Source: Eopsaltria australis
Taxonomy: Eukaryota > Chordata > Aves > Passeriformes > Petroicidae
Length of the DNA: 64,000 nt
Direction of reading: 5' to 3'
Assembly (NCBI GenBank): GCA_034509425.1
Contig: JAVTVJ010000001.1
Coordinates: forward strand, 7,282,001 to 7,346,000
Shown here: piece by piece, positions 53,001-60,340 of the stretch
Position numbering within the stretch: the first letter of the stretch is position 1
Layout of the letters: each line of letters begins with the position of its first letter
Notes under the pieces: model-generated
What the model was told of the DNA's origin: nothing
Databases searched by the model: none
What the model saw: only the letters and a program-made list of their open reading frames with translations
Made by a program: the position numbers and the translations under genes

Positions 53001-56000
53001 TTTCTTTCTCATGTTATTGCAGCTTGAAATTAAAGGTCTCTATTCTAGCAAACCTTGCTGCTGCTGAATGATCCAGGGAGCTTTCCCTGAGAGTGGATTA
53101 CACCAACCGGGGTCTCTCAAAATCATCTACTGCTCAATTTTTACTTCAGCAACACTCACTGTTGATTTTGGAGGCACAAGGAAGACAAACCAATATATGC
53201 TCGACAGTCCTGGCCAGAAAAATTAATTATTTTCCTGCATACCGGAGTTGCATGTAAAAGCAGACAGGTGGCTAAAACTTTTCTCAGGGTTACTTGGATG
53301 GAGACAGACCTCTTTTGAGTTAAAGGGTGGAAATGTAGTGTTGTGGCTAGCATAAGGAAAGTTGTTCTATTTGCAGTACTGCAGAAGGAAGAAAAAAATG
53401 ATAATTGAAGAAAAATTTTGATGATGTGGTTCTCTTAGTAAATTGGGAACAATGACCCTTGAAGGACCATAAAGAAAGTGAATGTCAAGATAATTTATTA
53501 TTGTTACATTATCTACCTCATTTTTCACTTTGTCTTACTGAGTTGTTATATCCCTTACAAGGTAATGCCCCATACATTAATGAGCACCTTTTTATCTTTC
53601 ATGGGTGTGAAAAAGCAACAGACAGCTTTGAAAAGGGGTATTTTCTGGCAGTTTTATGTATGCCTAATTGTTTTGACACAAAAAATGAAGTATGTTTTGA
53701 TGTGGAGTATGTATTTGATTAACAAAGCAGCCACAGTCTCTAGGATAGCTCGTGGACACTTCTCTCTGATGTAGCATTTGAAGGAGCAGCTCTCTCATTT
53801 CAGGGAGTGAGCTGGAGAGGGGAAAGAAATGTTTGACATGGCTAATTGGTTTGTTGTTGGCTTGTTTTGTTCTGCTCTGCCCTGTCCTCCAGGAGAGCCA
53901 GTTTCTATGCCTGCCGCCTTGACAAGAACCTGTACGTCATCGGTGGAAGAAACGAAACTGGCTACTTGTCCAGCGTTGAGTGCTACAACCTGGAGACAAA
54001 CGAGTGGCGTTACGTGTCTTCCCTACCACAGCCCTTGGCAGCCCATGCAGGAGCCGTTCACAATGGCAAGATATACATTTCAGGCCAGTGTTTTGTATAA
54101 TTCCTGCTACATGACAAGAAAACCAACCCAAAACTACCACAGAAACAAAAAATAAACCGCAGAACCCCAAAACCAGAGAGCTAAATTCCTGCTGCAGCAC
54201 AATGTCTTTATTGGTATTAATTAACTGATGTGTGTTTGCTTTGCAGGAGGTGTTCACAATGGAGAATATGTCCCCTGGCTGTACTGCTATGACCCTGTGA
54301 TGGACGTCTGGGCCCGAAAACAGGACATGAACACAAAACGAGCAATCCACACTTTGGCTGTAATGAATGATCGACTGTATGCAATTGGAGGAAACCATTT
54401 GAAAGGTCACATTTTTAATAGCGAAAAAGTATCTCAGTGTCCCACATCTCTGACAAAGAATATTTTTGTTAGACAGTCACTGTTAAATACATTAAAAGCC
54501 AAGCAACACAATTTAACAGGACACTTGAGCCAGCAATTTTAAAAACATTTTATGCAAATTATTTTAAAATTATAACAGTACATTAAATATATGAGTAATG
54601 AATGCTTTAGATAATAAAAATGGGAGCTTCCATTTCTCAAAGGCATGGACAATTTGTCATTACAAAGAATTCAATGAAACAAACAGATTATTCTTTGACC
54701 CGAAAGTACCAGCAATATTTTCCTCTGTAAATCATTTTCCAAAATGTGCAGTTAAAGAGAGCTTTATTCAGAGCAACACACAAAAACAAGCTCCTGATTT
54801 AATGAAGAGAAAAAAAAAAGCAAACTTCCCGCCATTAAATATTAGGACTAGGCTCTTTAAATCCCTTTTTAGTATTAAATGTAGCTTGTTTATTATAATT
54901 CTCTTTAGAGGCCTCTTGTTTTCATCTTTTGAAAAGGTCTCATATTAAAATAACTGTTGCTTAGGCATCAGGTATTTTTATCTTAATACCAATATGTCAT
55001 TGCTGTTAAAGATGCTTCTTAATCCAGCCACTTAGACAAAAAGCACACCTCTGGCTCCTTTGTCCCTTGATAACATTTGATAGCTTATATTCACTTTTTT
55101 CTTCTTTCTCCTTTAATATTTGAAACCAAAAAAAAGACTCCCAAAAACAAAAGAGAAAATCATAATATAGAAGAAAAAGTAAAGAAATGTGTTAACTGGC
55201 AGTAAGACCAGGTCATGTCTGACTCCAGTCTCCATAATACTGTAAAGCCACATGCTGCTTTTGGAGATCTGGGTGTCTGTGGAGCATGCAGGGGGCAAAG
55301 TCCCAGATGTAACTTTTCCTTGATAAATGGTGCTGGTGCATAAACCTCTGCAGGCAGGTTCAGGGCTGCTGTGTCTCCACTCCCCACCCCCAGCTGTGAT
55401 GGGTGTTTATGGACTGGGCCTTATAAGATGAAGAGGGCAAAGGCTGCTTGCATATGAACACCTGCAAATTTTGTAGGTTTCAGTGCTTTGCAGTGTTGGC
55501 TTTTCCTCCTACAAAACGAAAACCTGTCACAGCACTCCTCTAGCTAAAGCACATGCTTTGGTTTGCAGAGGCTTAAATTTCTTCTATCCTGCCACCTTCT
55601 CTTTTTTTCACACAGTTTCACCTACTTCTAATAAGCCCTGCATTTTTGCCTCTACAACTGTTGCCCTGGGTGCCTTTGTTTTATTTGAACTGCTCGTTTT
55701 TTTGAGAGGTATTTACCATCCAGGCTTCTGGAAAGATGTGGCTGTTTGTTAAAAGGACTTTTTGAAAAGAAAAGGTTTTTCCTATACAGTGAAACAAAAG
55801 GAAGAACTGCAAAGACAGGGAGGAGGGAGGGGACTGAAGTGTAGATGAAATGTTACAAATTCTCCACCGGCAGGGAATAGCAGGGCTCTACGGCAAAGCC
55901 CTCCTTTGTGAAGCTGGAACTGTGTAGTAGTGTTAGCATTTACCACATCACAGCAAGTCATGTGCATATTGCAGTTTGTTACAGAGCTTTTGACGGGTTC

Positions 56001-57861
56001 TGGGTGCACAGCAGTGGCATTTTTATGGCCCCCTGAAAACCTTAAAGCAGCAAAGAATTATTTCATATTATTGTTAATTATTTCATATTCATTCCAGACA
56101 TAAATAATACTCAAGCAAACAGCTTCCTTGTGAAGTGCTGATATCACCAAATACCCTTTTTGCAGAAAATCTTACTTCTCTTTCCTTGAAGAGAAGATGG
56201 AAGGGTTAAATAAAGCAGTTCAGCATATTAAGAAAGATCTACTTTTGCTGCTGTACTCTGATAAAGAAGGTAGTTTGAGCTAGGGAATTGCCTAAATATT
56301 AGAACAGGAACTGGGACTCCTGTGTTCAATGTCTGTCTTCAGCTCACTTAATGCACATTCATTGATACAGCCTGAGAATATTGAGCTGAGACCCCTCTTG
56401 CCCTTTGGTGATCAAACAGCAGCAGCTGCTTGGACATTTTTTGGCCTACCAGAGAAGGGTGGGACCACTGTCTTTGTGGTTACATTTTTTGTTGCCTTAA
56501 AGACCTTACCCCAGCTGTGTGCTTTAGGGTACACCTTAAATCAAAAATTGAAACTGGTCCTGTGCATCATGTCCATCATGCTAAGCACTTTGTCCCTCTA
56601 GAACCAAGTGGCATCAGTTGTCTGAGCTCTCCCTGGACTTGTTAGACATTGTTTTCTGAGCAAAATCCAATCTGTTCACTTTTGAATAGACTAGATCTGC
56701 TGAATTTTGAGAAAGACTGCCAGGTCAGTCTTTTCCTGCATGTTCAAACTTGTATTAGCACTGATAGACAAGCAAAAATTTTGTTTGAATCTGCTTGTGT
56801 CACTGATAAGTTATTACTGAGTGTTTCCTGATGTGGTCAGGTTTTCTATGGACTCATGATTTGTAGAAGACTGTAGAACTCATGGTAAAAGCCTTCAACA
56901 GATTTATTTGAGCTGAAATAACAAAACATTAATGTTATAGAGGTTGGCTTAAATGTATATGAAAGTATTTTCTAGAAAAATGTTTAACAATTGTTATAAT
57001 TGCAATAATGTAATTCTAACTATAATTTAATAAATTTAACAGTAAAATAAGTAATAAAACAGTATGTCATAACACATACTCTCTTTTCTGAATGCCCTCA
57101 TCCAGGTTTCTCCCATCTTGACGTAATGCTTGTGGAATGCTACGATCCAAAAGGTGACCAGTGGAATATCCTCCAGACTCCTATTCTGGAGGGCCGCAGT
57201 GGCCCTGGCTGCGCAGTGCTTGATGACAGCATTTACCTTGTAGGAGGCTACAGCTGGAGTATGGTGTGTACCTGCTTTCTACCATCACCTTTCTGTTCCT
57301 TTGAGTTCTTGAGGCCAGCCCACATAGTATGCAGATGGGATGGAGAGGAGATGAGAGGGGAAGTAGCTGCAGGGGCAGGTTTGGGTTGGTTTTCAGCTTG
57401 TGGAGAGCATGGAGTGTTTTTTCACCTTTGTGCTTCTCTAATTAGGTAAGTTATTATTACACTGTATTCATCGATATGGAGTAATTTAAAAATCGGAATT
57501 TTGAAAAAGTGATTGATGGGACTATATGCTTACAACTCTGCTTATGAGATGCTTGTAAAGGAGACTGATTTTCAGAGGCTGGGTGCTGAAAAAAAAGCCA
57601 AACCTCTTGGAAGAGCCTCTAAATTAGTGACCACGAGTAACTTTCGCACATCTTTAGAGCTGATGTGTGACCTGGATTTTACCAAAGTCGCATTTAATAT
57701 GATACTTTGTTCTACTACAGGGAGCCTACAAATCTTCTACTATTTGCTACAGTCCTGAGAAAGGGACTTGGACAGAACTGGAAGGAGACGTTGCAGAGCC
57801 CCTTGCAGGACCAGCATGTTCGACCGTGGTATTGCCGGCCTGCGTTCCCTACAACAAGTGA
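1100..57861 (+). CDS. KLHL14: KLHL14 (Printor), BTB-BACK-kelch protein, eight spliced coding exons
   Basis: Joined coding segments are 1100-2037, 16511-16632, 43115-43204, 47712-47790, 53893-54083, 54247-54405, 57106-57263 and 57721-57861. They total 1,875 coding bases plus a TGA stop and give 625 residues, close to the roughly 628 I recall for the human protein. Order: BTB about residues 24-176, interrupted by a Gly/Pro-rich insert at 65-110; BACK about 180-290; six kelch blades from about 314 to 622 with glycine doublets at 325, 375, 427, 474, 521 and 573. Known for the family: KLHL proteins dimerise through BTB and usually bring substrates to CUL3 ubiquitin ligases. KLHL14/Printor is reported to bind torsinA at the endoplasmic reticulum and to affect B-cell receptor signalling. 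I chose the ATG at 1100 because the conserved N terminus starts there; the in-frame GTG at 1079 has no support. Six introns have GT-AG ends; intron 5 is GC-AG. Confidence 0.97.
5690..6310. repeat. Purine-rich (A/G-biased) low-complexity stretch in intron 1
   Basis: The + strand is strongly biased to A and G for about 600 bases (many GGGA, GGAA and AAAG words) without a clean repeat unit. This also explains the 164-codon open frame across it, whose product is rich in Lys, Glu, Arg and Gly. A similar block lies downstream at about 61200-61560. I see no transposon ends. Confidence 0.55.
9676..9800. repeat. A/C-rich low-complexity stretch with (CCAA)n
   Basis: Runs of A broken by C, including a short CCAA tetranucleotide array at 9715-9740 (about five units) and several A-runs with CCCC blocks. 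It is a simple repeat with no coding meaning. The minus-strand frames that cross it give Phe/Leu/Gly/Trp-rich nonsense. Confidence 0.8.
16511..16632 (+). CDS. KLHL14: KLHL14 coding exon 2: kelch blade 1 (residues 313-353 and part of 354)
   Basis: The exon completes Arg313 (AG + A) and reads IRSNKKMLLLVGGLPPGPDR onward. The glycine doublet at 325-326 follows the hydrophobic strand MLLLV, and a Tyr-Tyr then Trp (KKTWKIL) close the blade in kelch spacing. It begins after TGAAG at 16506-16510, an acceptor with A at position -3, and ends in phase 1 at ACAA|GTAAGT, a strong donor. Neighbouring frame and family match fix both borders. Confidence 0.96.
25880..25945. repeat. Polypyrimidine tract with imperfect CCCCATCCCT repeats
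   Basis: The + strand is nearly pure C/T for about 65 bases, and the word CCCCATCCCT occurs twice, separated by TT. It is simple low-complexity DNA within intron 2. It resembles the tract before a splice acceptor, but no exon with support follows. Confidence 0.6.
26385..26560 (+). mobile_element. Ancient CR1 LINE fragment (3' part)
   Basis: The stretch contains the typical 3' end words of sauropsid CR1 elements in order: GAATATCAGGAAAAAACTTC at about 26393, then a GAGATCTATTAGG-type segment, then TTGTGGAATAATCTCCCA with a degraded copy of the GTGGAAnCCCCATTGCTT block, then AGACTGAGCACTGGG. It is truncated, carries many differences and has lost any terminal repeat. It is a dead remnant and is useful mainly as evidence for a bird or reptile genome. 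The borders are approximate, and the subfamily cannot be named by eye. Confidence 0.75.
32300..32950 (+). promoter_or_regulatory. Isolated CpG-rich patch in intron 2, candidate internal promoter
   Basis: About 35 CpG dinucleotides fall in some 650 bases, while the surrounding intron has very few. The patch contains a TATA-like TATATTT at 32358-32364, GC-box-like GGGCGGGG at about 32543, a (GGA)n run near 32846-32872, and a strong splice donor GCAG|GTATGA at 32480/32481. That arrangement would fit a short untranslated first exon (about 32390-32480) spliced to exon 3. No open frame long enough to be coding is visible. Function as a promoter is inference from composition alone. Confidence 0.45.
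38697..38766. repeat. G/T-rich low-complexity stretch
   Basis: About 70 bases on the + strand made almost only of T and G, such as TTGTTGTTGTTGGGG and GGGTTTTTTTGG. It is simple-sequence DNA within intron 2 with no repeat-family signature. Confidence 0.7.
42054..42071. repeat. Poly(T) run, 18 bases
   Basis: A pure 18-base T run. It could be the minus-strand poly(A) tail of a retroposed sequence, but I see no matching body or flanking duplication, so I call it only a homopolymer. Confidence 0.7.
42548..42561. promoter_or_regulatory. Perfect 14-bp palindrome of two SOX/TCF-like half sites
   Basis: CTTTGTTAACAAAG reads the same on both strands. Each half carries an AACAAAG-type HMG-box site, and the centre GTTAAC resembles an HNF1 half-site pair. 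Several homeobox-like TAAT and TTAA words follow up to about 42720. It lies 0.55 kb upstream of exon 3. A role as an enhancer is inference. Confidence 0.35.
43115..43204 (+). CDS. KLHL14: KLHL14 coding exon 3: kelch blade 2 (residues 354-383 and part of 384)
   Basis: The exon completes Ile354 (A + TT) and reads MPYNSAHHCVVEVENFLFVL, with the blade-2 glycine doublet at 375-376 followed by an acidic residue and Trp381. Acceptor TTGCAG and donor G|GTATGT are both good. Ninety bases, phase 1 at both ends, so skipping it would keep the frame and remove one blade core. Its second codon is ATG (43117), which could serve as a start if transcription began inside intron 2. Confidence 0.96.
43205..47711 (+). 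other. KLHL14 intron 3 (4,507 bp)
   Basis: Donor GTATGT at 43205 and acceptor TTTACAG ending at 47711. It contains an old minus-strand CR1/L3-type LINE remnant at about 45485-45935 and a small tandem duplication (CCTTCAGAA twice) near 45183-45200. The rest is unique AT-rich sequence with no supported feature. Confidence 0.9.
45485..45935 (-). mobile_element. Ancient CR1/L3-type LINE fragment, antisense to the gene
   Basis: Read on the minus strand, the stretch shows the ordered landmarks of the end of a CR1/L3 reverse-transcriptase ORF and its 3' tail: a CTGGAGTGGAAA..CAGGAT-like start, GCACAGAGAAGAGCTAC, then CTTATGGCAGGAGTCAAAGA, CTTGGCCTGTGCACCT, AGGGGATAGGAGAGCTGTCT, and finally GATTCTGTAACAGCTTTCCA with GTAGCGGGGGC. 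A remnant of the ORF remains open on that strand at 45635-45817, but the element is truncated and decayed. The match rests on remembered consensus order and not on an alignment. Borders are approximate. Confidence 0.75.
47712..47790 (+). CDS. KLHL14: KLHL14 coding exon 4: blade 2 to 3 linker (residues 384-409 and part of 410)
   Basis: The exon completes Gly384 (G + GG) and reads KHSTNFVSRYDPRFNSWIQL then PPMQE. It has the kelch pattern of Tyr-Asp-Pro, six residues on average, Trp, then PM, which closes blade 2. It starts after TTTACAG and ends in phase 2 (AG) at GAGAG|GTAAAA. At 79 bases it is the shortest coding exon, and skipping it would break the frame. Confidence 0.96.
47791..53892 (+). 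other. KLHL14 intron 4 (6,102 bp)
   Basis: Donor GTAAAA at 47791; acceptor preceded by a long pyrimidine tract (about 53865-53890) ending CTCCAG. It contains a 23-base tandem duplication at 51179-51224. Otherwise it is unique-looking sequence, with no exon or transposon that I can support. Confidence 0.9.
51179..51224. repeat. Two-copy 23-bp tandem duplication
   Basis: Units at 51179-51201 and 51202-51224 both begin AGCATGCC and continue TT(G/A)CACACTGTA, with a few differences between them. It is a small local duplication in intron 4 with no sign of function. Confidence 0.7.
53893..54083 (+). CDS. KLHL14: KLHL14 coding exon 5: kelch blade 3 and start of blade 4 (residues 410-473 and part of 474)
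   Basis: The exon completes Arg410 and reads RASFYACRLDKNLYVIGGRN, with the blade-3 doublet at 427-428, then VECYNLETNEWRYVSSLP and the start of blade 4, AGAVHNGKIYIS. The frame continues across the exon end into a stop after SGQCFV, so splicing must occur before 54084. The only donor that keeps both frame and the conserved GG of blade 4 is TCAG|GCCAGT, a GC donor. The acceptor CTCCAG|G is strong. Confidence 0.95.
54084..54246 (+). other. KLHL14 intron 5 (163 bp), GC-AG type
   Basis: The intron starts GCCAGT and ends TTTGCAG. It is the shortest intron of the gene. A GT lies four bases further in (54088), but using it would shift the frame and destroy blade 4. An AATAAA occurs at 54151-54156 inside the intron. 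GC-AG introns make up a small minority of vertebrate introns. Confidence 0.85.
54247..54405 (+). CDS. KLHL14: KLHL14 coding exon 6: kelch blades 4 and 5 (residues 474-526 and part of 527)
   Basis: The exon completes Gly474 (G + GA) and reads GVHNGEYVPWLYCYDPVMDV and on to WARKQDMNTKRAIHTLAVMN, with blade 5 showing DRLYAIGGN and the doublet at 521-522. The acceptor TTTGCAG is good. The donor AAAG|GTCACA is weak, since only the GT and the preceding AG fit the consensus. Without splicing, the frame stays open for 45 more codons to a stop at 54541-54543. Confidence 0.95.
54406..57105 (+). other. KLHL14 intron 6 (2,700 bp)
   Basis: Weak donor GTCACA at 54406; acceptor CATCCAG ending at 57105, with a pyrimidine-poor region before it apart from CTCTTTTCTG at 57081-57090. 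AT-rich. It has an AATAAA at 54613-54618, shortly after the stop that follows intron retention, and a duplicated TAATTATTTCATATT-like word at 56054-56092. No other supported feature. Confidence 0.88.
57106..57263 (+). CDS. KLHL14: KLHL14 coding exon 7: kelch blade 6 (residues 527-579)
   Basis: The exon completes Gly527 (G + GT) and reads FSHLDVMLVECYDPKGDQWN, then ILQTPILEGRSGPGCAVLDD and SIYLVGGYSWSM with the last glycine doublet at 573-574. The Tyr-Asp-Pro...Trp pattern is that of a kelch blade. It ends in phase 0 at ATG|GTGTGT. The match to the next exon's GAYKSSTICY confirms the border. Confidence 0.96.
57264..57720 (+). other. KLHL14 intron 7 (457 bp)
   Basis: Donor GTGTGT at 57264 and acceptor CTACTACAG ending at 57720. 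The exon 7 frame would stay open into the intron up to about 57449. No recognisable feature within. Confidence 0.9.
57721..57861 (+). CDS. KLHL14: KLHL14 coding exon 8: C terminus (residues 580-625 and stop)
   Basis: The exon reads GAYKSSTICYSPEKGTWTEL, then EGDVAEPLAGPACSTVVLPA and CVPYNK, followed by TGA at 57859-57861. It provides the last strands that close the six-blade propeller. The final CVPYNK agrees with the family member as I remember it; the STVVLPA segment just before it looks like the variable part. Confidence 0.96.
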   Translation, partial: GAYKSSTICYSPEKGTWTELEGDVAEPLAGPACSTVVLPACVPYNK

Positions 57862-60340
57862 CGGGCCAGGAGCGCTGACACGGACACTGAGTGCATTTGG
57901 GAAAATAATGACGGGTGACGTAAATATTTTGTTAGGACAGAATTCCTGTTAAAACAAAGCTACCATGATTGACCCCTCATTCCATGTTTATGCTTTAGGA
58001 GCAAACTAAAAGAACAGAAAAACCAAGTGTTGTCCCATCTCAGATAGGTGCCGGTGTCTTATGAAGCAAGTAGCTAAAACACACCGAACATTACATGCTG
58101 ACAGACTGCCATTTCAGACTGATTTAAACTTTTCCTGCTGCAGAGACACTCCTCACGTCAAATTTAACTTTAAAAAAAAATGATGGCTAACTGTTCAAAT
58201 ACAGCCTGAAGAGACAAGATCAGTATTGTGCATTGTATCTACCTGCATGTGATCTGTGTTGAAGTCATGAGGATGTTGTTTTCATGAATGCTTCAGAATT
58301 CAGATAGTGAAAAGCTCACACTGCATTGCAGAATTGTCTCCTCCTCTGTAATCCTAACCTACAACTACTTCATATGCTCTGCAAGCAACACAGCATCAGA
58401 AGATTATAAAAGGTAAAGAAATATCATTCAGTTTTTGCACAGCTTGGCAACTAATACACTCTGCCTTCAAAGTCCCCATGTGCAAGTGCAGCAGAAAGCA
58501 GACTACAATGAAAGCTATGCTTTACAGAGCACTTCTTGCAATAGCAGCTTAGGGATTAGGATCAAATTCTTCTAATCACAGTTGTGTAAAGTCAGAATCA
58601 TTTCACTGAAATCACATGGAATGACTGGTTCTACATTAATATAACAGAATTTGGATCCTACAGCTTAAAATCTGGCTTTGTAAAGTAAGTTATTTCTATG
58701 ACCACTTAACAAAGCACCAGAAACCTTACTTCCTTTTCACTAACCTGTTAGATATCAGCATCTGTGCTAGTTCTTTCCAAAGACAAGAAGACTGCATTTA
58801 ATCATACATTTATTGCTTTGGACTCTGAAATGCTTATGCACATTTTTGGAGAGACACTGGTAAGTAGTTAAAGTAGTCCTGTGTGGTTGATCTTAAGATG
58901 CGCTCTGAGAGAGTTTTACTATTGATCTAAAGTAATACAAGGCTAGACTTTCCACTGCCTTATAGCCTGTGTAATTATTTACACATTGCAAAGTGAGTTC
59001 AGAATGCCCCCACACGGGACCAGTTGCGTTTAGGACTTGCTTCATGGAGTCATAGTTGCTTGCACAAATCGGACTGTGTATGTGTTAAGCTTATGTCTTT
59101 CTGTCCTGGCTTTGCAAAAGCAGTGACAAAATCTGAGCCTGATTCGTCACCACCTTGCAGTTAACAGATCTGCACCTCATTAAAGTATGTGCATAATTCT
59201 TCCACTGTGTTTTATCAGTGCTGCTTCCCTTACTCTCAGGACCATCCTCTTCACTGGTGTAAACTGACATTACTCCATTGAAGCCAATGCATGTACTACA
59301 CGTCAGCTAAATATCTGGCCTTTAATTTGCCCAGTTGTAGCTGGCTGCACCAAAAGGCAAAGAACACTCAGATACTGCATTTTCAGCCCTGCACATTTCT
59401 TTCATGACAGGACATAATGCTTAAGCAAGGAGCAGGCAGCTACTGGAGGTTGGTTTCTGCTGCAGAGGCAATAGATGGGAGAAAGACTTCATTGTTTGCT
59501 TTGCAAAACAGAAAAAGGGTGAATGTACACAGAAATTACACTATATATTGATGCTTGAGAGCAATATAAATAACAGAGAGCAAATACCATGGGACTGTTT
59601 CTCTCTGGCATCAGTCCAGTTTTATTGCAACTCCCTTGCTTGCAGCAGAATTACACAACTTGTAAAATTGGAGTAATGCACTAAAGACTGATACCACACA
59701 AATGCAATAATCCAGTTGATGAGGTAGCTGCACGCCTGGAAAAAAATGTTTAAACAAAATAATTATCTGAAGATGCTAATATTTGAATGTGCCCTTGGGG
59801 AGTTTTCCAGTGAGCATCATTAAGGAACTCATAAAGGTGGAGTGTATATCCTGAAATCTCAATCCATTTCTCCTATATAGTGCAATCTTAGTTGGTTTTG
59901 TATTTATTTATATTGTTCAGATCCAAGGGATCCCTTGTAAAATATATTTGGTGCAATCATGACTTTTTTTTTTCCTTTCCTGTTGAAAGTATATAAATAT
60001 AAATATATATAAAAAAGGAAACTGTTAAGATACTAAAAGAGGAAACCTTGTATGACATTTAAAAGGTCTGCCACTGAACACTGTCACCTGTCTCTACTAA
60101 AATGTACCATTTTTAAAGGATACTTCTTGTCCTTTTAAATGGTTCCTTTTTTTTTACCAAGATAATTTAAAGATTTATGAGGACTGTATCTAAATCTTTC
60201 TATCAGGAAGGCATGACCAAGGAAAAAGTGCTAACTAAATAAGTCACACAAAGAATGTAAATTTTGTACAGTACTAGACTGTGTAAATGAAGCTTGCTTG
60301 TAGGGGGAAACTTTAAATAAAACTTTATGTACTAATTCAA
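57862..60340 (+). other. KLHL14: KLHL14 3' untranslated region (about 2.5 kb)
   Basis: After the stop there is no further splice-supported coding sequence. Reading forward, the first AATAAA on this strand is at 60316-60321, so the 3' UTR is about 2.45-2.5 kb, a reasonable length for this gene. It is AU-rich towards its end (for example 59985-60020, TATA-rich). An ATTAAA near 59178 could give a shorter form. The exact cleavage site is inferred. Confidence 0.7.
60316..60321 (+). promoter_or_regulatory. KLHL14: Poly(A) signal AATAAA of KLHL14
   Basis: Canonical hexamer and the first on this strand after the stop codon. A GT-rich stretch lies further down (about 60435-60452). Cleavage is expected 10-30 bases downstream. 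Confidence 0.65.

Noticed and set aside
54088..54089. GT at 54088 as the intron 5 donor
   Set aside because: It would leave two extra codon fragments, shift exon 6 out of frame and remove the conserved blade-4 and blade-5 residues.
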